Source: Palleronia salina (GTDB taxonomy: Bacteria > Pseudomonadota > Alphaproteobacteria > Rhodobacterales > Rhodobacteraceae). Taken from it: a stretch of 64,000 nt of DNA. Numbering within the stretch: the stretch's first letter is position 1; each line of letters starts with the position of its first letter. A program made the translations under genes and the position numbers. Under the pieces are notes generated by a model that saw only the letters and a list, made by a program, of their open reading frames with translations, did not search any database and was not told where the DNA came from. This document shows, in pieces, positions 41,112 to 50,349 of this stretch. The DNA is taken from assembly GCF_900141995.1 (NCBI RefSeq), contig NZ_FQZA01000001.1, positions 348,392 through 412,391 of the forward strand, given 5' to 3'.

Positions 41112-42248
41112 ATGGCGCTCGATGCTTCCGTGAATTCGCTCGGTTTTGCCAAGCCCCCCGCGCAGACCCGCGTGGTGGTCGCGATGTCTGGCGGCGTCGA
41201 CAGCTCGGTCGTGGCGGCCGAGCTCGCGGCCGAGGGCTATGACGTGGTGGGCGTGACCCTGCAGCTTTACGATCACGGCGCGGCGCTGGCCAAGAAGGGG
41301 GCGTGCTGCGCCGGGCGCGACATCCACGACGCGCGCCGCGTGGCCGAGGCGATGGGCTTTCCCCATTACGTGCTGGATTACGAGAACACGTTCCGCGAAG
41401 CGGTGATCGACGAGTTCGCCGACAGCTACCTGGCCGGCGCGACGCCCGTGCCCTGCATCCGCTGCAACGAGCGGGTGAAGTTCAAGGACCTGCTGGAGAC
41501 CGCGAAGGACCTGGACGCCGATTGCATGGCCACGGGCCACTACATCCAGCGCAAGTCCGGCGCCCACGGCCCCGAGCTGCATTCGGCCGCCGACGCCAAC
41601 CGCGACCAGAGCTATTTCCTGTTTTCGACCACCCCGGAACAGCTCGATTACCTGCGCTTCCCGCTGGGGCACCTGGCGACCAAGGACGAGACCCGCGCGC
41701 TGGCGGCGAAGCACGGGCTGTCGGTGGCGATGAAGCCCGACAGCCAGGATATCTGCTTCGTGCCGAACGGCGACTATGCCAGCGTGATCGAGAAGCTGCG
41801 CCCCGGCGCCGCCGATCCGGGCGAGATCGTCCACGCCGACGGCCGGGTGCTGGGCGAACATCGCGGCGTCATCCATTACACCGTCGGCCAGCGCCGGGGC
41901 CTTGGCATCGGCGGCCTGACCGAGCCGCTTTACGTGGTGAAGCTGGACGTCGAGAACCGGCGCGTCGTCGTCGGCCCGAAAGAGCTGCTGGCCACGCGCC
42001 GCGTCCCGGTGCGCGAGATCAACTGGCTGGGCGACGCGCCCTTCACCTCGCAAGAGGAATGGCACCTGGGCGTGAAGGTCCGCTCGACCCGCCCGCCGCG
42101 CGAGGCGGTCATTCGCCCGCTGAGCGAGACCGAGGCCGAGGTCGAACTGGTCGTGGCCGAGGAAGGCGTGTCGCCGGGCCAGGCCTGCGTGTTCTACGCG
42201 CCCGAGGGCAGCCGGATCTTCGGCGGGGGCTGGATCCACCGCGGGTAA
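41112..42248 (+). CDS. mnmA: tRNA-specific 2-thiouridylase MnmA
   Basis: Installs the 2-thio group on the wobble uridine of tRNA(Lys/Glu/Gln). The 378-residue protein has the PP-loop [18 protein letters not shown], the catalytic cysteine pair in [19 protein letters not shown] and [16 protein letters not shown], and [14 protein letters not shown]. The start MALDASVN is chosen rather than an upstream ATG that would add 21 residues and overlap the promoter region. It lies between sciP (divergent) and lpxB (convergent). Confidence 0.97.
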   Translation: MALDASVNSLGFAKPPAQTRVVVAMSGGVDSSVVAAELAAEGYDVVGVTLQLYDHGAALAKKGACCAGRDIHDARRVAEAMGFPHYVLDYENTFREAVIDEFADSYLAGATPVPCIRCNERVKFKDLLETAKDLDADCMATGHYIQRKSGAHGPELHSAADANRDQSYFLFSTTPEQLDYLRFPLGHLATKDETRALAAKHGLSVAMKPDSQDICFVPNGDYASVIEKLRPGAADPGEIVHADGRVLGEHRGVIHYTVGQRRGLGIGGLTEPLYVVKLDVENRRVVVGPKELLATRRVPVREINWLGDAPFTSQEEWHLGVKVRSTRPPREAVIRPLSETEAEVELVVAEEGVSPGQACVFYAPEGSRIFGGGWIHRG

Positions 42249-42371
42249 TCTCCGCTGCCACCCGGTCGCTTGGCGACGGGCGGTGCGCCGTGAGCATTTC
42301 GAGACCAGTGATGCAGTCAGGATGGACGTGGCGCGCGCTGCGCTCGGACCAGGTGCGATTGCCGTTGTATG

Positions 42372-43496
42372 CTAGGCGCCGAGCCCGTCCAGGACCGCCC
42401 CGGCGGCCCGCAGGCCGGGGGCTTCGCCATCCTCTCCGAGGGCCTGCATGGTCCGGGCGAGCGCCGCGTCCTGTGCCTCGGTCGCCGCGATGAGCCGGTC
42501 AAGCGCGGCGGCGATCGGCGCGGGCTGGCAGGCGGGGCCGAGGAATTCGGGGACGATCTTCTCGCCCACCACGAGGTTCACCAGCGTCACCGTGTCGATG
42601 CGCACCATGCGCCGCATGATCTGCCAGCTGAGCCAGTTCATCCGGTAGCCGATGACCATGGGCGTGCGGGCGCGTGCCAGTTCCAGCGACACCGTGCCCG
42701 ACGCCGCCAGCGCCACGTCGGCGGCGGCAAAAGCGGCGCGTTTCAGGCCGGTATCCGCGGCGTCGAGGATGGTAAGGCCCTGCCAGCCCGCCGAAAGATC
42801 CCGCACCGCGTCGGCCACGTTCGGCGTGGCCGGCAGCAGCAGGCGCATCCCGGGATGCGCTTTTCGCAGGTCGTCCAGCGCCGCGCCGAAGATCGGCATG
42901 AGCCGCGTGACCTCGGACCGGCGCGACCCCGGCAGGACAAGGACCAACGGGCTGGTGCCGTCCCGAAGCCGCGACACGTCCGCGGGGTCCGGCGACGGTT
43001 CGGACACGACGGGATGGCCCACGAAGTCGCAGCGCATGCCGGCGGCCTCCATGAAGGGCGGCTCGAACGGCAGCAGCGCCAGAACCTGGTCCACATGCGG
43101 CGCCATCTTCGCGGCGCGGCCCGGCCGCCAGGCCCAGACCGACGGCGCCACGTAATGCACCGTCCGGATGCGGGCGCTGCGGCGGACCCGCTCGGCCACG
43201 CGCAGGCAGAAATCGGGGCTGTCGATGGTGATGAGCACGTCCGGCCGGCGGTCCAGCACCGCGTCCGCCGTCTGGATCATGCGACGCCGCAGATGCGGGT
43301 ATTTCGGCAGCACCTCGGCCAGCCCCATGACGCTGAGCTCGTCCATGGGAAACAGGCTCTCCATCCCCTCGGCCTGCATCAGCGCGCCGCCCACACCGCT
43401 GAAGGTGACATCGGGGCGCAGGGCCTTCAGTCCCGCCATGAGCGCGGCGCCCAGCCGGTCGCCCGACGCCTCGCCCGCGATCAGGAACACCTTCAT
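42372..43496 (-). CDS. lpxB: lipid-A-disaccharide synthase
   Basis: GT19 glycosyltransferase that joins UDP-2,3-diacylglucosamine and lipid X. The 374-residue protein has the start FLIAGEASGDRLGAALMAGL, DSPDFCLRVAERVR, HYVAPSVWAWRPGRAAKM, the GHPV motif (CDFVGHPVV), LVLPGSRRSEVTRL and ALAASGTVSLELA with the nucleotide-sugar site. It is the last gene of the fabZ-lpxA-lpxI-lpxB string; each junction overlaps by 4 bases. Confidence 0.96.
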   Translation of the reverse strand: MKVFLIAGEASGDRLGAALMAGLKALRPDVTFSGVGGALMQAEGMESLFPMDELSVMGLAEVLPKYPHLRRRMIQTADAVLDRRPDVLITIDSPDFCLRVAERVRRSARIRTVHYVAPSVWAWRPGRAAKMAPHVDQVLALLPFEPPFMEAAGMRCDFVGHPVVSEPSPDPADVSRLRDGTSPLVLVLPGSRRSEVTRLMPIFGAALDDLRKAHPGMRLLLPATPNVADAVRDLSAGWQGLTILDAADTGLKRAAFAAADVALAASGTVSLELARARTPMVIGYRMNWLSWQIMRRMVRIDTVTLVNLVVGEKIVPEFLGPACQPAPIAAALDRLIAATEAQDAALARTMQALGEDGEAPGLRAAGAVLDGLGA

Positions 43497-44320
43497 CGCG
43501 GCCGGACCCAGAGGTAGAGACCCCGGTCGCGCGCCAGCGCCATCGTCTCGTCCGCGTCCACGACCATGACGCCCTGCGCCTCGATCACGATCCCTTCGAG
43601 CCGAGCCCTGGCCGCGCGCGCGACCGTGCCGGGGCCGATGGTCGGCAGGTCGATGCGGCGGTCCTGCCCCGGCTTCGGCGCCTTGAAAAGCATCCCCCCC
43701 GCCGGAAGCTTGCGGTAGAGCGGGTTGGTATCGCCCTCTCCCTGCTCACCGCGCGCCGCGATGACGGTGTCGAGCATCCAGTCAGTTCCGGGCAGTGCCT
43801 CGACGGCAAGCGCCTGGCCGCGCGCGACCACGCAAGCCTGGCCCACGTCCGCGCCGCCCATGGCCGCGAGGATCGCCGACGCGCGGCCGGCATCGTGCTC
43901 GGCTCCCTTGGGGAGCGTGCCCACCGCGACGCCCTCGGGCGGCAGAAGCTCCGGCAGCAGCTCGTGCGCGCCGACCGGGATGATGCCGCGATCCTCGAAC
44001 AGGCCCAGCACCATGCGCAGGGCCGCGTCGTCGCCCTGCCCCAGCACCTTCATCATCCTCGGCACCAGCGGCAGCGTCGCCGTATCCACGCGCTTGGCGT
44101 CGAGCTTGGGCCGGCGGATGGACCCGGCGAAGCAGATCCGCGTGACGCCCGCGCGTCCCAGGGTCTTGAGAAAACTGCCCAGCGTCTCGACCCGGAAGAC
44201 GTGATCGACCTCCAGCCCGTCCGGCAGGAACCCTTCCAACGCGGCGATCCGGTCCGGTTGCACGCGCTCGGCCAGCAGGTGCGGCAGGCGGCCCTGCCCC
44301 GCGACGAGGCACAGAGTCAT
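43493..44320 (-). CDS. lpxI: UDP-2,3-diacylglucosamine pyrophosphatase LpxI
   Basis: Hydrolyses UDP-2,3-diacylglucosamine to lipid X; replaces LpxH in alphaproteobacteria. The 275-residue protein (DUF1009 fold) shows LCLVAGQGRLPHLLAE, CFAGSIRRPKLDAKR, GDDAALRMVLGLFEDRG, ARGQALAVEALPGTDWMLD and RRIDLPTIGPGTVARAARA. It lies between lpxA and lpxB with ATGA overlaps at both ends, which independently supports the assignment. Confidence 0.94.
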   Translation of the reverse strand: MTLCLVAGQGRLPHLLAERVQPDRIAALEGFLPDGLEVDHVFRVETLGSFLKTLGRAGVTRICFAGSIRRPKLDAKRVDTATLPLVPRMMKVLGQGDDAALRMVLGLFEDRGIIPVGAHELLPELLPPEGVAVGTLPKGAEHDAGRASAILAAMGGADVGQACVVARGQALAVEALPGTDWMLDTVIAARGEQGEGDTNPLYRKLPAGGMLFKAPKPGQDRRIDLPTIGPGTVARAARARLEGIVIEAQGVMVVDADETMALARDRGLYLWVRPR

Positions 44321-45114
44321 TTGGGCGTCAGGAAGCCGCGGTCGCTGGGCGACAGGATGAAATCGGTGATCTGGCGGACATAGTCGCTTTCCGTCTCGGC
44401 GGCGAGCCGCGAGGCGCGGTCCTGGAACGCCCCCTCGCCCTGCTTGAGCATCTGGAACGCCGCCCGCAGCGCGGTGATGTCGCCACGTGCCACGCCCTTG
44501 CGCTTCAGTCCCACCAGATTCAGCCCGTCAAGCTCGCCCCGCGGCGCCTGCACGAGCGCGTGGGGGATGACATCATGGGTAACCATGGTGACGGCGCCGA
44601 TGATCGCGCCACGGCCGATGCGCACCCATTGGTGGATGCCCGACAGTCCGCCGATGATGACATCATCCTCGATCCGGCAATGGCCCGCCACGGCGGAGTG
44701 GTTCACGATGATGACCCGGTCGCCGACGATGGCATCGTGGGCCACGTGGCAGCCGGTCATCAGCAGGCAGTCGTCGCCGATCCTGGTCAGGCCACCACCA
44801 CCCTCGGTCCCTGTGTTCAGGGTCACGTGCTCGCGGATGCGGCAGCGTGCGCCGATCTCGAGCCGGGTCTCCTCGCCCGCGAATTTCAGGTCCTGCGGGA
44901 TCTCGCCCACCGACGCGAAGGAGAAGATCGTGGTCCCGGGCCCGACGCTGGTCTGCCCGGTCACGAGCGCGTGGCTTTTCACGGTCACGCCCTCGGCCAG
45001 GCTGACCTGCGGCCCGATGACCGCGAAGGGGCCGACGGTCACGCCCTCGCCGATGACGGCGCCGTCCTCGACCACCGCCTGGGGATGGATTTCAGCCGTC
45101 GCCGCGATGCTCAC
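44317..45114 (-). CDS. lpxA: UDP-N-acetylglucosamine O-acyltransferase
   Basis: First step of lipid A synthesis: transfers a 3-hydroxyacyl chain from ACP to UDP-GlcNAc. The protein (265 residues) is a left-handed beta-helix of hexapeptide repeats with the catalytic H126 ([12 protein letters not shown]) and a C-terminal helical domain. The start is GTG, overlapping the fabZ stop (GTGA). H161 ([10 protein letters not shown]) aligns with E. coli H160; the residue that aligns with the chain-length-setting G173 is alanine 174 (IIGAVTMV), which suggests a shorter acyl chain than in E. coli. Confidence 0.96.
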   Translation of the reverse strand: MSIAATAEIHPQAVVEDGAVIGEGVTVGPFAVIGPQVSLAEGVTVKSHALVTGQTSVGPGTTIFSFASVGEIPQDLKFAGEETRLEIGARCRIREHVTLNTGTEGGGGLTRIGDDCLLMTGCHVAHDAIVGDRVIIVNHSAVAGHCRIEDDVIIGGLSGIHQWVRIGRGAIIGAVTMVTHDVIPHALVQAPRGELDGLNLVGLKRKGVARGDITALRAAFQMLKQGEGAFQDRASRLAAETESDYVRQITDFILSPSDRGFLTPK

Positions 45115-45557
45115 TTGGGCAGCTCCATCATGGCGGTGAACTCGGCCTCGCAGGCCAGTTCGCCCTCGACCTCGGCGCGGCCGTGGAACTTCCAGACCTT
45201 GCCGCCGCCGCGCTTTGTGGTGATGTGCATCTCCAGCCGGTCGCCCGGGATGACCTTGCGGCGGAACTTGGCGCTGTCGATGGCCATGAAGTAGACGAGG
45301 AAGTTCTTGTCGGCCAGGTCCATGTCGACACCCACCATGACCGCCGCCGTCTGGGCCATGGCCTCGATGATGGTGACGCCGGGCATGATCGGCGCGCCGG
45401 GGAAATGGCCCTGGAAATGCGGCTCGTTGAAGGTGACGTTCTTGATGCCGCGGGCGCTGTCGTGGCCCTCGATATCCTCGACCCGGTCCACCAGCAGGAA
45501 AGGGTAGCGGTGGGGAATGATCCGCTGGATCAGGTGGATATCGGCCGATTGGGTCAT
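45111..45557 (-). CDS. fabZ: 3-hydroxyacyl-ACP dehydratase FabZ
   Basis: Hot-dog fold dehydratase of fatty acid elongation. The 148-residue protein has [12 protein letters not shown], the catalytic H51 in [15 protein letters not shown] and E65 in [11 protein letters not shown]. It shares hydroxyacyl-ACP substrates with LpxA, encoded next to it. No lpxD is present between skp and fabZ. Confidence 0.97.
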   Translation of the reverse strand: MTQSADIHLIQRIIPHRYPFLLVDRVEDIEGHDSARGIKNVTFNEPHFQGHFPGAPIMPGVTIIEAMAQTAAVMVGVDMDLADKNFLVYFMAIDSAKFRRKVIPGDRLEMHITTKRGGGKVWKFHGRAEVEGELACEAEFTAMMELPK

Positions 45558-45636
45558 GGATCATCCTTTGCTGAAGGCTTGCGCGTGCCTAGCAAGCCAA
45601 CCCGGGCGGCGCAAGAAACGGGCGCCGGGCGCGCGG

Positions 45637-46326
45637 TCAGTCCGCGGTATCCTGCGGCAGGATCGGCCCGGGCGCGGCATCGTCTCCGGCTCCGGACGAC
45701 TGCGGTTCGATCTGGGGGGCCACGATCGGCAGGTCGCCACCGTCGCCGATCGTCGCGTCGATGCGGGCGATGGCGATGTCGGTGATGTCGGCGGAGTCCA
45801 GCACGCTCAGGACCGCGCGGCGGTCCAGCAGGACCAGTGCGCCGCGCTCGGCCAGGATGTCGCGCAGGATGGCACCCACCCGCCCGTAGAAGACCTGCCG
45901 CGCGTCATCGCGCAGACGCCCCACCGCGCGCAGCTTGGCGTCCTGCTCCTGCCGAAGGGTCGTCACGCGGTCGTCGAAGTCGCGCGCGCGGGCGCGGAAC
46001 GTCTCGGGGTCCAGCGTGGGACGCTCATCGGTCAGCCGGCGTTCCTCGGCCACCAGATCGGCCTCGATGCGCCGGTTCTCGGCCGCGAGCGCGGTCGACG
46101 CACGGTCGATCTCGGCCAGGATGCGCTGGCCGAACTGGCTGTCGTTGAACAGACGCTCCTGGTCGACCACCGCGACGGCCAGACGGCCGGGATCGGACGG
46201 CACCGCGCCGCTCTGAGACGCTGCGGGCCCCGCCAGAAGAACGGCAAGGCCCAGCAGGCACAGCGCGACGGCGCGCAGATCAGAAAGAGGTCGAAACCGA
46301 GATGTTGAAGACCTGCGTACGGTCAT
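45637..46326 (-). CDS. OmpH/Skp family periplasmic chaperone
   Basis: Chaperone for outer-membrane proteins on their way to BamA. The 229-residue frame begins MTVRRSSTSRFRPLSDLRAV and continues into a signal peptide (ALCLLGLAVLLAGPAASQSG). VAVVDQERLFNDSQFGQRIL opens the mature protein; a charged alpha-helical coiled-coil tentacle region follows (about 75-145), then a Skp-like C-terminus DDARQVFYGRVGAILRDI. The start overlaps the bamA end by 47 bases; an internal non-ATG start closer to the signal peptide is possible. The acidic tail ending PILPQDTAD is unusual. Confidence 0.85.
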   Translation of the reverse strand: MTVRRSSTSRFRPLSDLRAVALCLLGLAVLLAGPAASQSGAVPSDPGRLAVAVVDQERLFNDSQFGQRILAEIDRASTALAAENRRIEADLVAEERRLTDERPTLDPETFRARARDFDDRVTTLRQEQDAKLRAVGRLRDDARQVFYGRVGAILRDILAERGALVLLDRRAVLSVLDSADITDIAIARIDATIGDGGDLPIVAPQIEPQSSGAGDDAAPGPILPQDTAD

Positions 46327-48604
46327 AGGGCTCCTTCGACAGGGCCTTGGCAAAGTTGAACCGCAACGGCCCCAGCGGCGTGGTCCAGAAGACCGACACA
46401 CCCACCGCCGTGCGGAGCGAGAAGCCGTCATCGACCGCGTTGCCGCCGAACCCTGCGGTGTCGTCGAGCGACCAGACCGAGCCGGCATCGAAGAAGACGC
46501 CGCCCGAAATCCCGTATTCCTCGGGCAGACCCAGCGGGAAGTCCGCCTCGAGCCGGGCCACGGCATAGATGTTGCCGCCCAGGGCATCCTCGTTCGGCGC
46601 GTTGGTGTCGCGCGGACCAAGGCCCAGCCGCTCGAAGCCGCGCATCTGCCGGGTGTTGAGGAAGAACCGGTCGGTGATGCGGGTCGTGTCGCCGTTGAGC
46701 GCGTTGATCGCCCCGCCTTCCAGCGTGGCGCGCAGGGTGACCTCTTCGTTCCAGACTCGGGTCTGGGCGGTGCCGCTGGCGGTGGTCTTGATGTATTCGC
46801 TATCGCCGCCGAGACCGGCAAGCTCCTGGCCGAAGCGCAGCAGAACGCCGGTATTGGGGTCGAGCCCGGTCCGGCGGGTGTCGTAGGTGTAGGTATACCC
46901 GATGGACGACGTGTAGGCCGCGCCCTCCTCGCGCTGGATGATGGGCGAGCTGTTGGCGTCCACGTCCAGGATGCTTTCCTTGGCCAGGCGGTAGGACAGC
47001 TGAAGACGGCCGCGTTCGCTGACCGGGAAGGTCAGTGCCGGGCTGAAGCCCACGACGCGGGTGTTGTACTCGGCCTCGTCGAAATCCGAGGTGTCGTAGA
47101 AGACGCTGAACCGCGCGGCCAGGTCGCGTCCCAGGAAATACGGCTCGACGAAGGTCAGGTTCGACGAGGTCGCATCGGTGCCGGTCGAGATGTTGAAGCT
47201 CAGCGTCTGGCCACGGCCCAGGAAGTTGCTTTCCTGGTAGCCCACGTTCAGGCCGATCCCGCTGTCGGTGCTGTAGGCGCCGCCCAGCGACAGCGAGCCG
47301 GTGGGCTGCTCTTCCACGTCCACGTCGATGATGACCTGGCCCGGGCCGGTGCCGTCGCGGGCCTCGACATCGGCGTTCGAGAAATACCCCAGGGCGCGGA
47401 TGCGCTCGGCCGCGGCGCGGATTTCACGCGGGTTGAACGGGTCGCCCTCGACCATGGTGAACTCGCGGCGGATGACGCGGTCCAGCGTGGTGGCGTTGCC
47501 CTCGATGTCGATACGCTCGACGAAGATGCGCGGCCCACGCTCCAGCACGAAGTTCACGTTCAGGCGCAGGTTGCGCGGGTCACGGGTGATCTGCGGCGTG
47601 GCGCGCACGAAGTTCAGGCCATTGCGGATCGCCAGGCGTTCCATCCGGGTGACGGCGTTGTCGACGGCCTGCGGCGAATAGGTCTGGCCCGGGTCGATCT
47701 GCGACACGGCCAGATACTCGGCGGCATTGAGGCCGGGGATCTCGCTCGACGCCGTGACGGAACCGAAATCGAAGCTGGGGCCTTCCTCGACGTTGAACGT
47801 GATGAAGAACGCGCCGCGGTCGCGGGCCAGCTCGTTCGTGACGCTGAGGATGCGGAAATCGGCATAGCCGCGCGACTGGTAGAAATCGGTCAGCAGCTGG
47901 CGGTCGAAGGCGATCCGGTCCGCAACGAAGGTGTCGCGGCCGATGATGGCGCGCAGCAGCCCGGCCTGCTTGGTCGCCAGCACCCGGCGCAGGCGCCGGT
48001 CCGAGAAGTCGCGGTTGCCCACGAAGGACAGGCGCTCGATCTCGGTCACGCGGCCTTCCGCGACTTCGAAGACCAGGTCGACCTGGTTGTCGCCGCGGCG
48101 GATGATGCGCGGGGTGACGGTCGCGGCCAGGCGGCCGCTTTGCTGATAGGCATCGGCGATGGCGGCGGCGTCGCTTTCGGCCACGTTGGGCGCGTAGACG
48201 CGGCGCGGCGTCGACTCGATCAGGGCCGTCAGTTCCTCGTCGTCCAGGCGGCTGTTGCCCTCGATGTTGATGCGGCGAATGGTCGGCCATTCGTTGACGC
48301 GCACCACCAGGGTGCTGCCCGACGGCGCGATCTCGACCGTCTCGAACAGGCCCGCGTTCTGAAGGCGTTGGTAGGCGGCGTTCAACTCGCCCGCGCTGAC
48401 GGTCTGGCCGCGCGGCAGATCCAGAAGCGACACGATCGAATTGGGGTCGACGCGTTCGTTGCCTTCGACCCGGATATCGTTGAACTGAAAGGATTGCGCC
48501 CGCGCGTCGCCGGCCGAGAAAGCCGTCGCCAGCAGAGCCATGAGGCCGATGATCGAAAGCCAACCGCGCAGCCCGGTTCCCCACCTGCCCATCGCGTAAT
48601 CCAT
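46280..48604 (-). CDS. bamA: outer membrane protein assembly factor BamA
   Basis: Central Omp85 insertase. The 774-residue precursor has a signal peptide (WLSIIGLMALLATAFSAGDA, cleavage about ARAQS), five POTRA domains (first: FNDIRVEGNERVDPNSIVSL) and a C-terminal 16-strand barrel. The L6 region is recognised near the MRGFERLGLGPRD stretch (VRGF-type motif). It ends in phenylalanine (ISVSTSF), the usual barrel end. The start may be this ATG or the one 12 bases later. Confidence 0.96.
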   Translation of the reverse strand: MDYAMGRWGTGLRGWLSIIGLMALLATAFSAGDARAQSFQFNDIRVEGNERVDPNSIVSLLDLPRGQTVSAGELNAAYQRLQNAGLFETVEIAPSGSTLVVRVNEWPTIRRINIEGNSRLDDEELTALIESTPRRVYAPNVAESDAAAIADAYQQSGRLAATVTPRIIRRGDNQVDLVFEVAEGRVTEIERLSFVGNRDFSDRRLRRVLATKQAGLLRAIIGRDTFVADRIAFDRQLLTDFYQSRGYADFRILSVTNELARDRGAFFITFNVEEGPSFDFGSVTASSEIPGLNAAEYLAVSQIDPGQTYSPQAVDNAVTRMERLAIRNGLNFVRATPQITRDPRNLRLNVNFVLERGPRIFVERIDIEGNATTLDRVIRREFTMVEGDPFNPREIRAAAERIRALGYFSNADVEARDGTGPGQVIIDVDVEEQPTGSLSLGGAYSTDSGIGLNVGYQESNFLGRGQTLSFNISTGTDATSSNLTFVEPYFLGRDLAARFSVFYDTSDFDEAEYNTRVVGFSPALTFPVSERGRLQLSYRLAKESILDVDANSSPIIQREEGAAYTSSIGYTYTYDTRRTGLDPNTGVLLRFGQELAGLGGDSEYIKTTASGTAQTRVWNEEVTLRATLEGGAINALNGDTTRITDRFFLNTRQMRGFERLGLGPRDTNAPNEDALGGNIYAVARLEADFPLGLPEEYGISGGVFFDAGSVWSLDDTAGFGGNAVDDGFSLRTAVGVSVFWTTPLGPLRFNFAKALSKEPYDRTQVFNISVSTSF

Positions 48605-48675
48605 ACCCGTGTCCCGATCCTGCCCCTAGGTGGAATCTGACTAGCGGGATTGCGACACCTTGTCAAAACGCCAAA

Positions 48676-48704
48676 GGGCCCGCGTCCGGTTCCGACGCGG
48701 GCCC
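48676..48704 (-). terminator. hairpin after the 41-residue membrane protein gene
   Basis: GGGCCCGCGTC (48676-48686) and GACGCGGGCCC (48694-48704) form a perfect 11-base-pair stem with a 7-base loop. On the minus strand it is followed by TTTGGCGTTTTG, a weak T-tract. It may separate the small gene from bamA, 35 bases past the small gene stop. Confidence 0.6.
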
Positions 48705-48738
48705 CTCGGTCGAGCCTGGATGTGGGTGATCCGGCCGC

Positions 48739-48864
48739 TCAGAGCGACCCGATGAAAGCCCCGAAACACAGCGCGAAACCGATCGTGGCCAGGTACAGCA
48801 GTTTATCGGAATTCAACCGATAGATCAGCGACAGGCTCCGCGATCCGCTTTGGATATATTCCAT
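48739..48864 (-). CDS. 41-residue membrane protein between rseP and bamA
   Basis: A short frame starting MEYIQSGSRSLSLIYRLNSD and ending in a hydrophobic helix (LLYLATIGFALCFGAFIGSL). GGGGA is 6-10 bases before the ATG and a strong hairpin follows the stop, so it looks like a real cistron. One membrane helix is likely. I cannot name it; its position between rseP and bamA hints at envelope function. The 98 bases between its start and the rseP stop contain no clear further feature. Confidence 0.65.
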   Translation of the reverse strand: MEYIQSGSRSLSLIYRLNSDKLLYLATIGFALCFGAFIGSL

Positions 48865-48962
48865 TGCATTCCCCTACTCGTTCAGAATCGGAGTAGCAGC
48901 CGATTGTGACCGAATTGAGGAAACAGGCCGGGCGCGCTGCCCTGCGGGACAGCCCCGTGTTG

Positions 48963-50318
48963 TCAGGGGCAGAAGATGTCGTTGAAGAGCGCGAAGACCA
49001 TCATCGTTCCCAGCAGAGCCAGCCCGATGGCCATCAGCACGTTCAGCGCCCAGTCGCCCGGGGGCTTGCCGCGCACGGCCTCGTAGGCGTGGAACACCAG
49101 GTGCCCGCCATCCAGCACCGGGATCGGGAACAGGTTCAGCAGGCCCACCGCCGTGGACAGCACCGCGATGAACCAGATGAAGGACAATCCCCCCTGGCTG
49201 GCCGCCGCGCCGCTGGTCTGGGCGATGCCGATGGGGCCGCGCAGGTTGCAACTGCTGATCGCGCCCACCGCCATGTTATAGAGCCCCGACAGCGACGCGC
49301 GCACGATGAACACCGTCTGGTCCGCGCCATAGGCCAGCGCCTGGAACGGGCCCGGCGTTTCGGTCCGGGGCGAGAAGTAAAGCCCGCCGGTGATCCCGAT
49401 CAGCCAGCGCGTCTCGAACCCGCCCTCCGACAGCGGCAGGTCCATGCGCTTGGGCGTCAGCGTCATCTCCAGCGTCTCGCCGCCCTGCCCGTCCGGATCC
49501 GGGCGCCACACGGTCACGTCCAGCGGCCGCCCGTCCGAGTTGCCGACGATGTCGCGCAGCTGCGAGAAGGCGAAGACCTCCTGCCCGTCGATCCGGGTGA
49601 TGACGTCGCCGCGTTCGATCCCGGCCTCGAAGGCCGCCGATTGCGGGGTGACGCCCCCCACGAGCGGCGGTTCGGGATAGGCCCCCGCAACGGTGACGTC
49701 CGAGCCATCCCGCGCCACGGTGTAGTCCAGGACCGGCTGCATCGGCAGCTCGTCGATGAAGGCGTCCAGCCCGTCCAGCTCGGGCGTCTCGCGCCCCGCG
49801 ATTTCCAGCAGGCGGTCGCCCGGCACGACGCCCTGCGCGACCGAGGGCAGCGGCTGCACCTCGTCCACCACCAGCGGATCGGTGGCGACGCCCCGGAACA
49901 TGAGCACGGCCGAGAAGATCGCGATGGAGAGGATGAAGTTGAAGACCGGGCCCGCCGCCACGGTCGCCGCGCGCGCCCAGAGCGGCGCGCCGTGCATGGT
50001 GTGGCGCGGCGCGGTGCCGTCGGCGCCCACCGTGTCGGACTGGCTGACGCTGGTGGCATCCGCGTCGCCCGCGAATTTCACGTAGCCGCCGAAGGGCAAC
50101 GCGGCGATCTGCCAGCGTGTGCCATGCCGGTCGGTGCGCGCGAACAGCACCGGCCCGAACCCGATCGAGAAGACATCCGCCTTGATGCCCGACCAGCGCC
50201 CCACGATGTAATGGCCGTATTCGTGGATCGCCACGATGACGCTCAGCGCCACGACGAAGGCCGCGACCGTGTAGAGGGCAGAGCCGAAGCTCGGGATCAG
50301 GCCGATCAGGTCCATCAA
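48963..50318 (-). CDS. rseP: site-2 intramembrane metalloprotease RseP
   Basis: Inner-membrane zinc protease that cleaves anti-sigma factors and remnant signal peptides. The 451-residue protein has HEYGH in a membrane helix (SVIVAIHEYGHYIVGRWSG), one or two central PDZ domains (VQPLPSVAQGVVPGDRLLEIAG; VTPQSAAFEAGIERGDVITRI) and the C-terminal metal ligand motif PIPVLDGGHLVFHAYEAVRG. The start may be this ATG or the next codon. It follows dxr by 31 bases. Confidence 0.96.
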   Translation of the reverse strand: MMDLIGLIPSFGSALYTVAAFVVALSVIVAIHEYGHYIVGRWSGIKADVFSIGFGPVLFARTDRHGTRWQIAALPFGGYVKFAGDADATSVSQSDTVGADGTAPRHTMHGAPLWARAATVAAGPVFNFILSIAIFSAVLMFRGVATDPLVVDEVQPLPSVAQGVVPGDRLLEIAGRETPELDGLDAFIDELPMQPVLDYTVARDGSDVTVAGAYPEPPLVGGVTPQSAAFEAGIERGDVITRIDGQEVFAFSQLRDIVGNSDGRPLDVTVWRPDPDGQGGETLEMTLTPKRMDLPLSEGGFETRWLIGITGGLYFSPRTETPGPFQALAYGADQTVFIVRASLSGLYNMAVGAISSCNLRGPIGIAQTSGAAASQGGLSFIWFIAVLSTAVGLLNLFPIPVLDGGHLVFHAYEAVRGKPPGDWALNVLMAIGLALLGTMMVFALFNDIFCP

Positions 50319-50349
50319 ACTTCCTTCCTGGTGGTGCGAGCGGGCCCTG

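Noticed and set aside
42249-42371. Hairpin after mnmA (CACC..GTCGC/GCGAC..GGTG) as a terminator
   Set aside because: Imperfect stem with a 3-base loop and no T-run.
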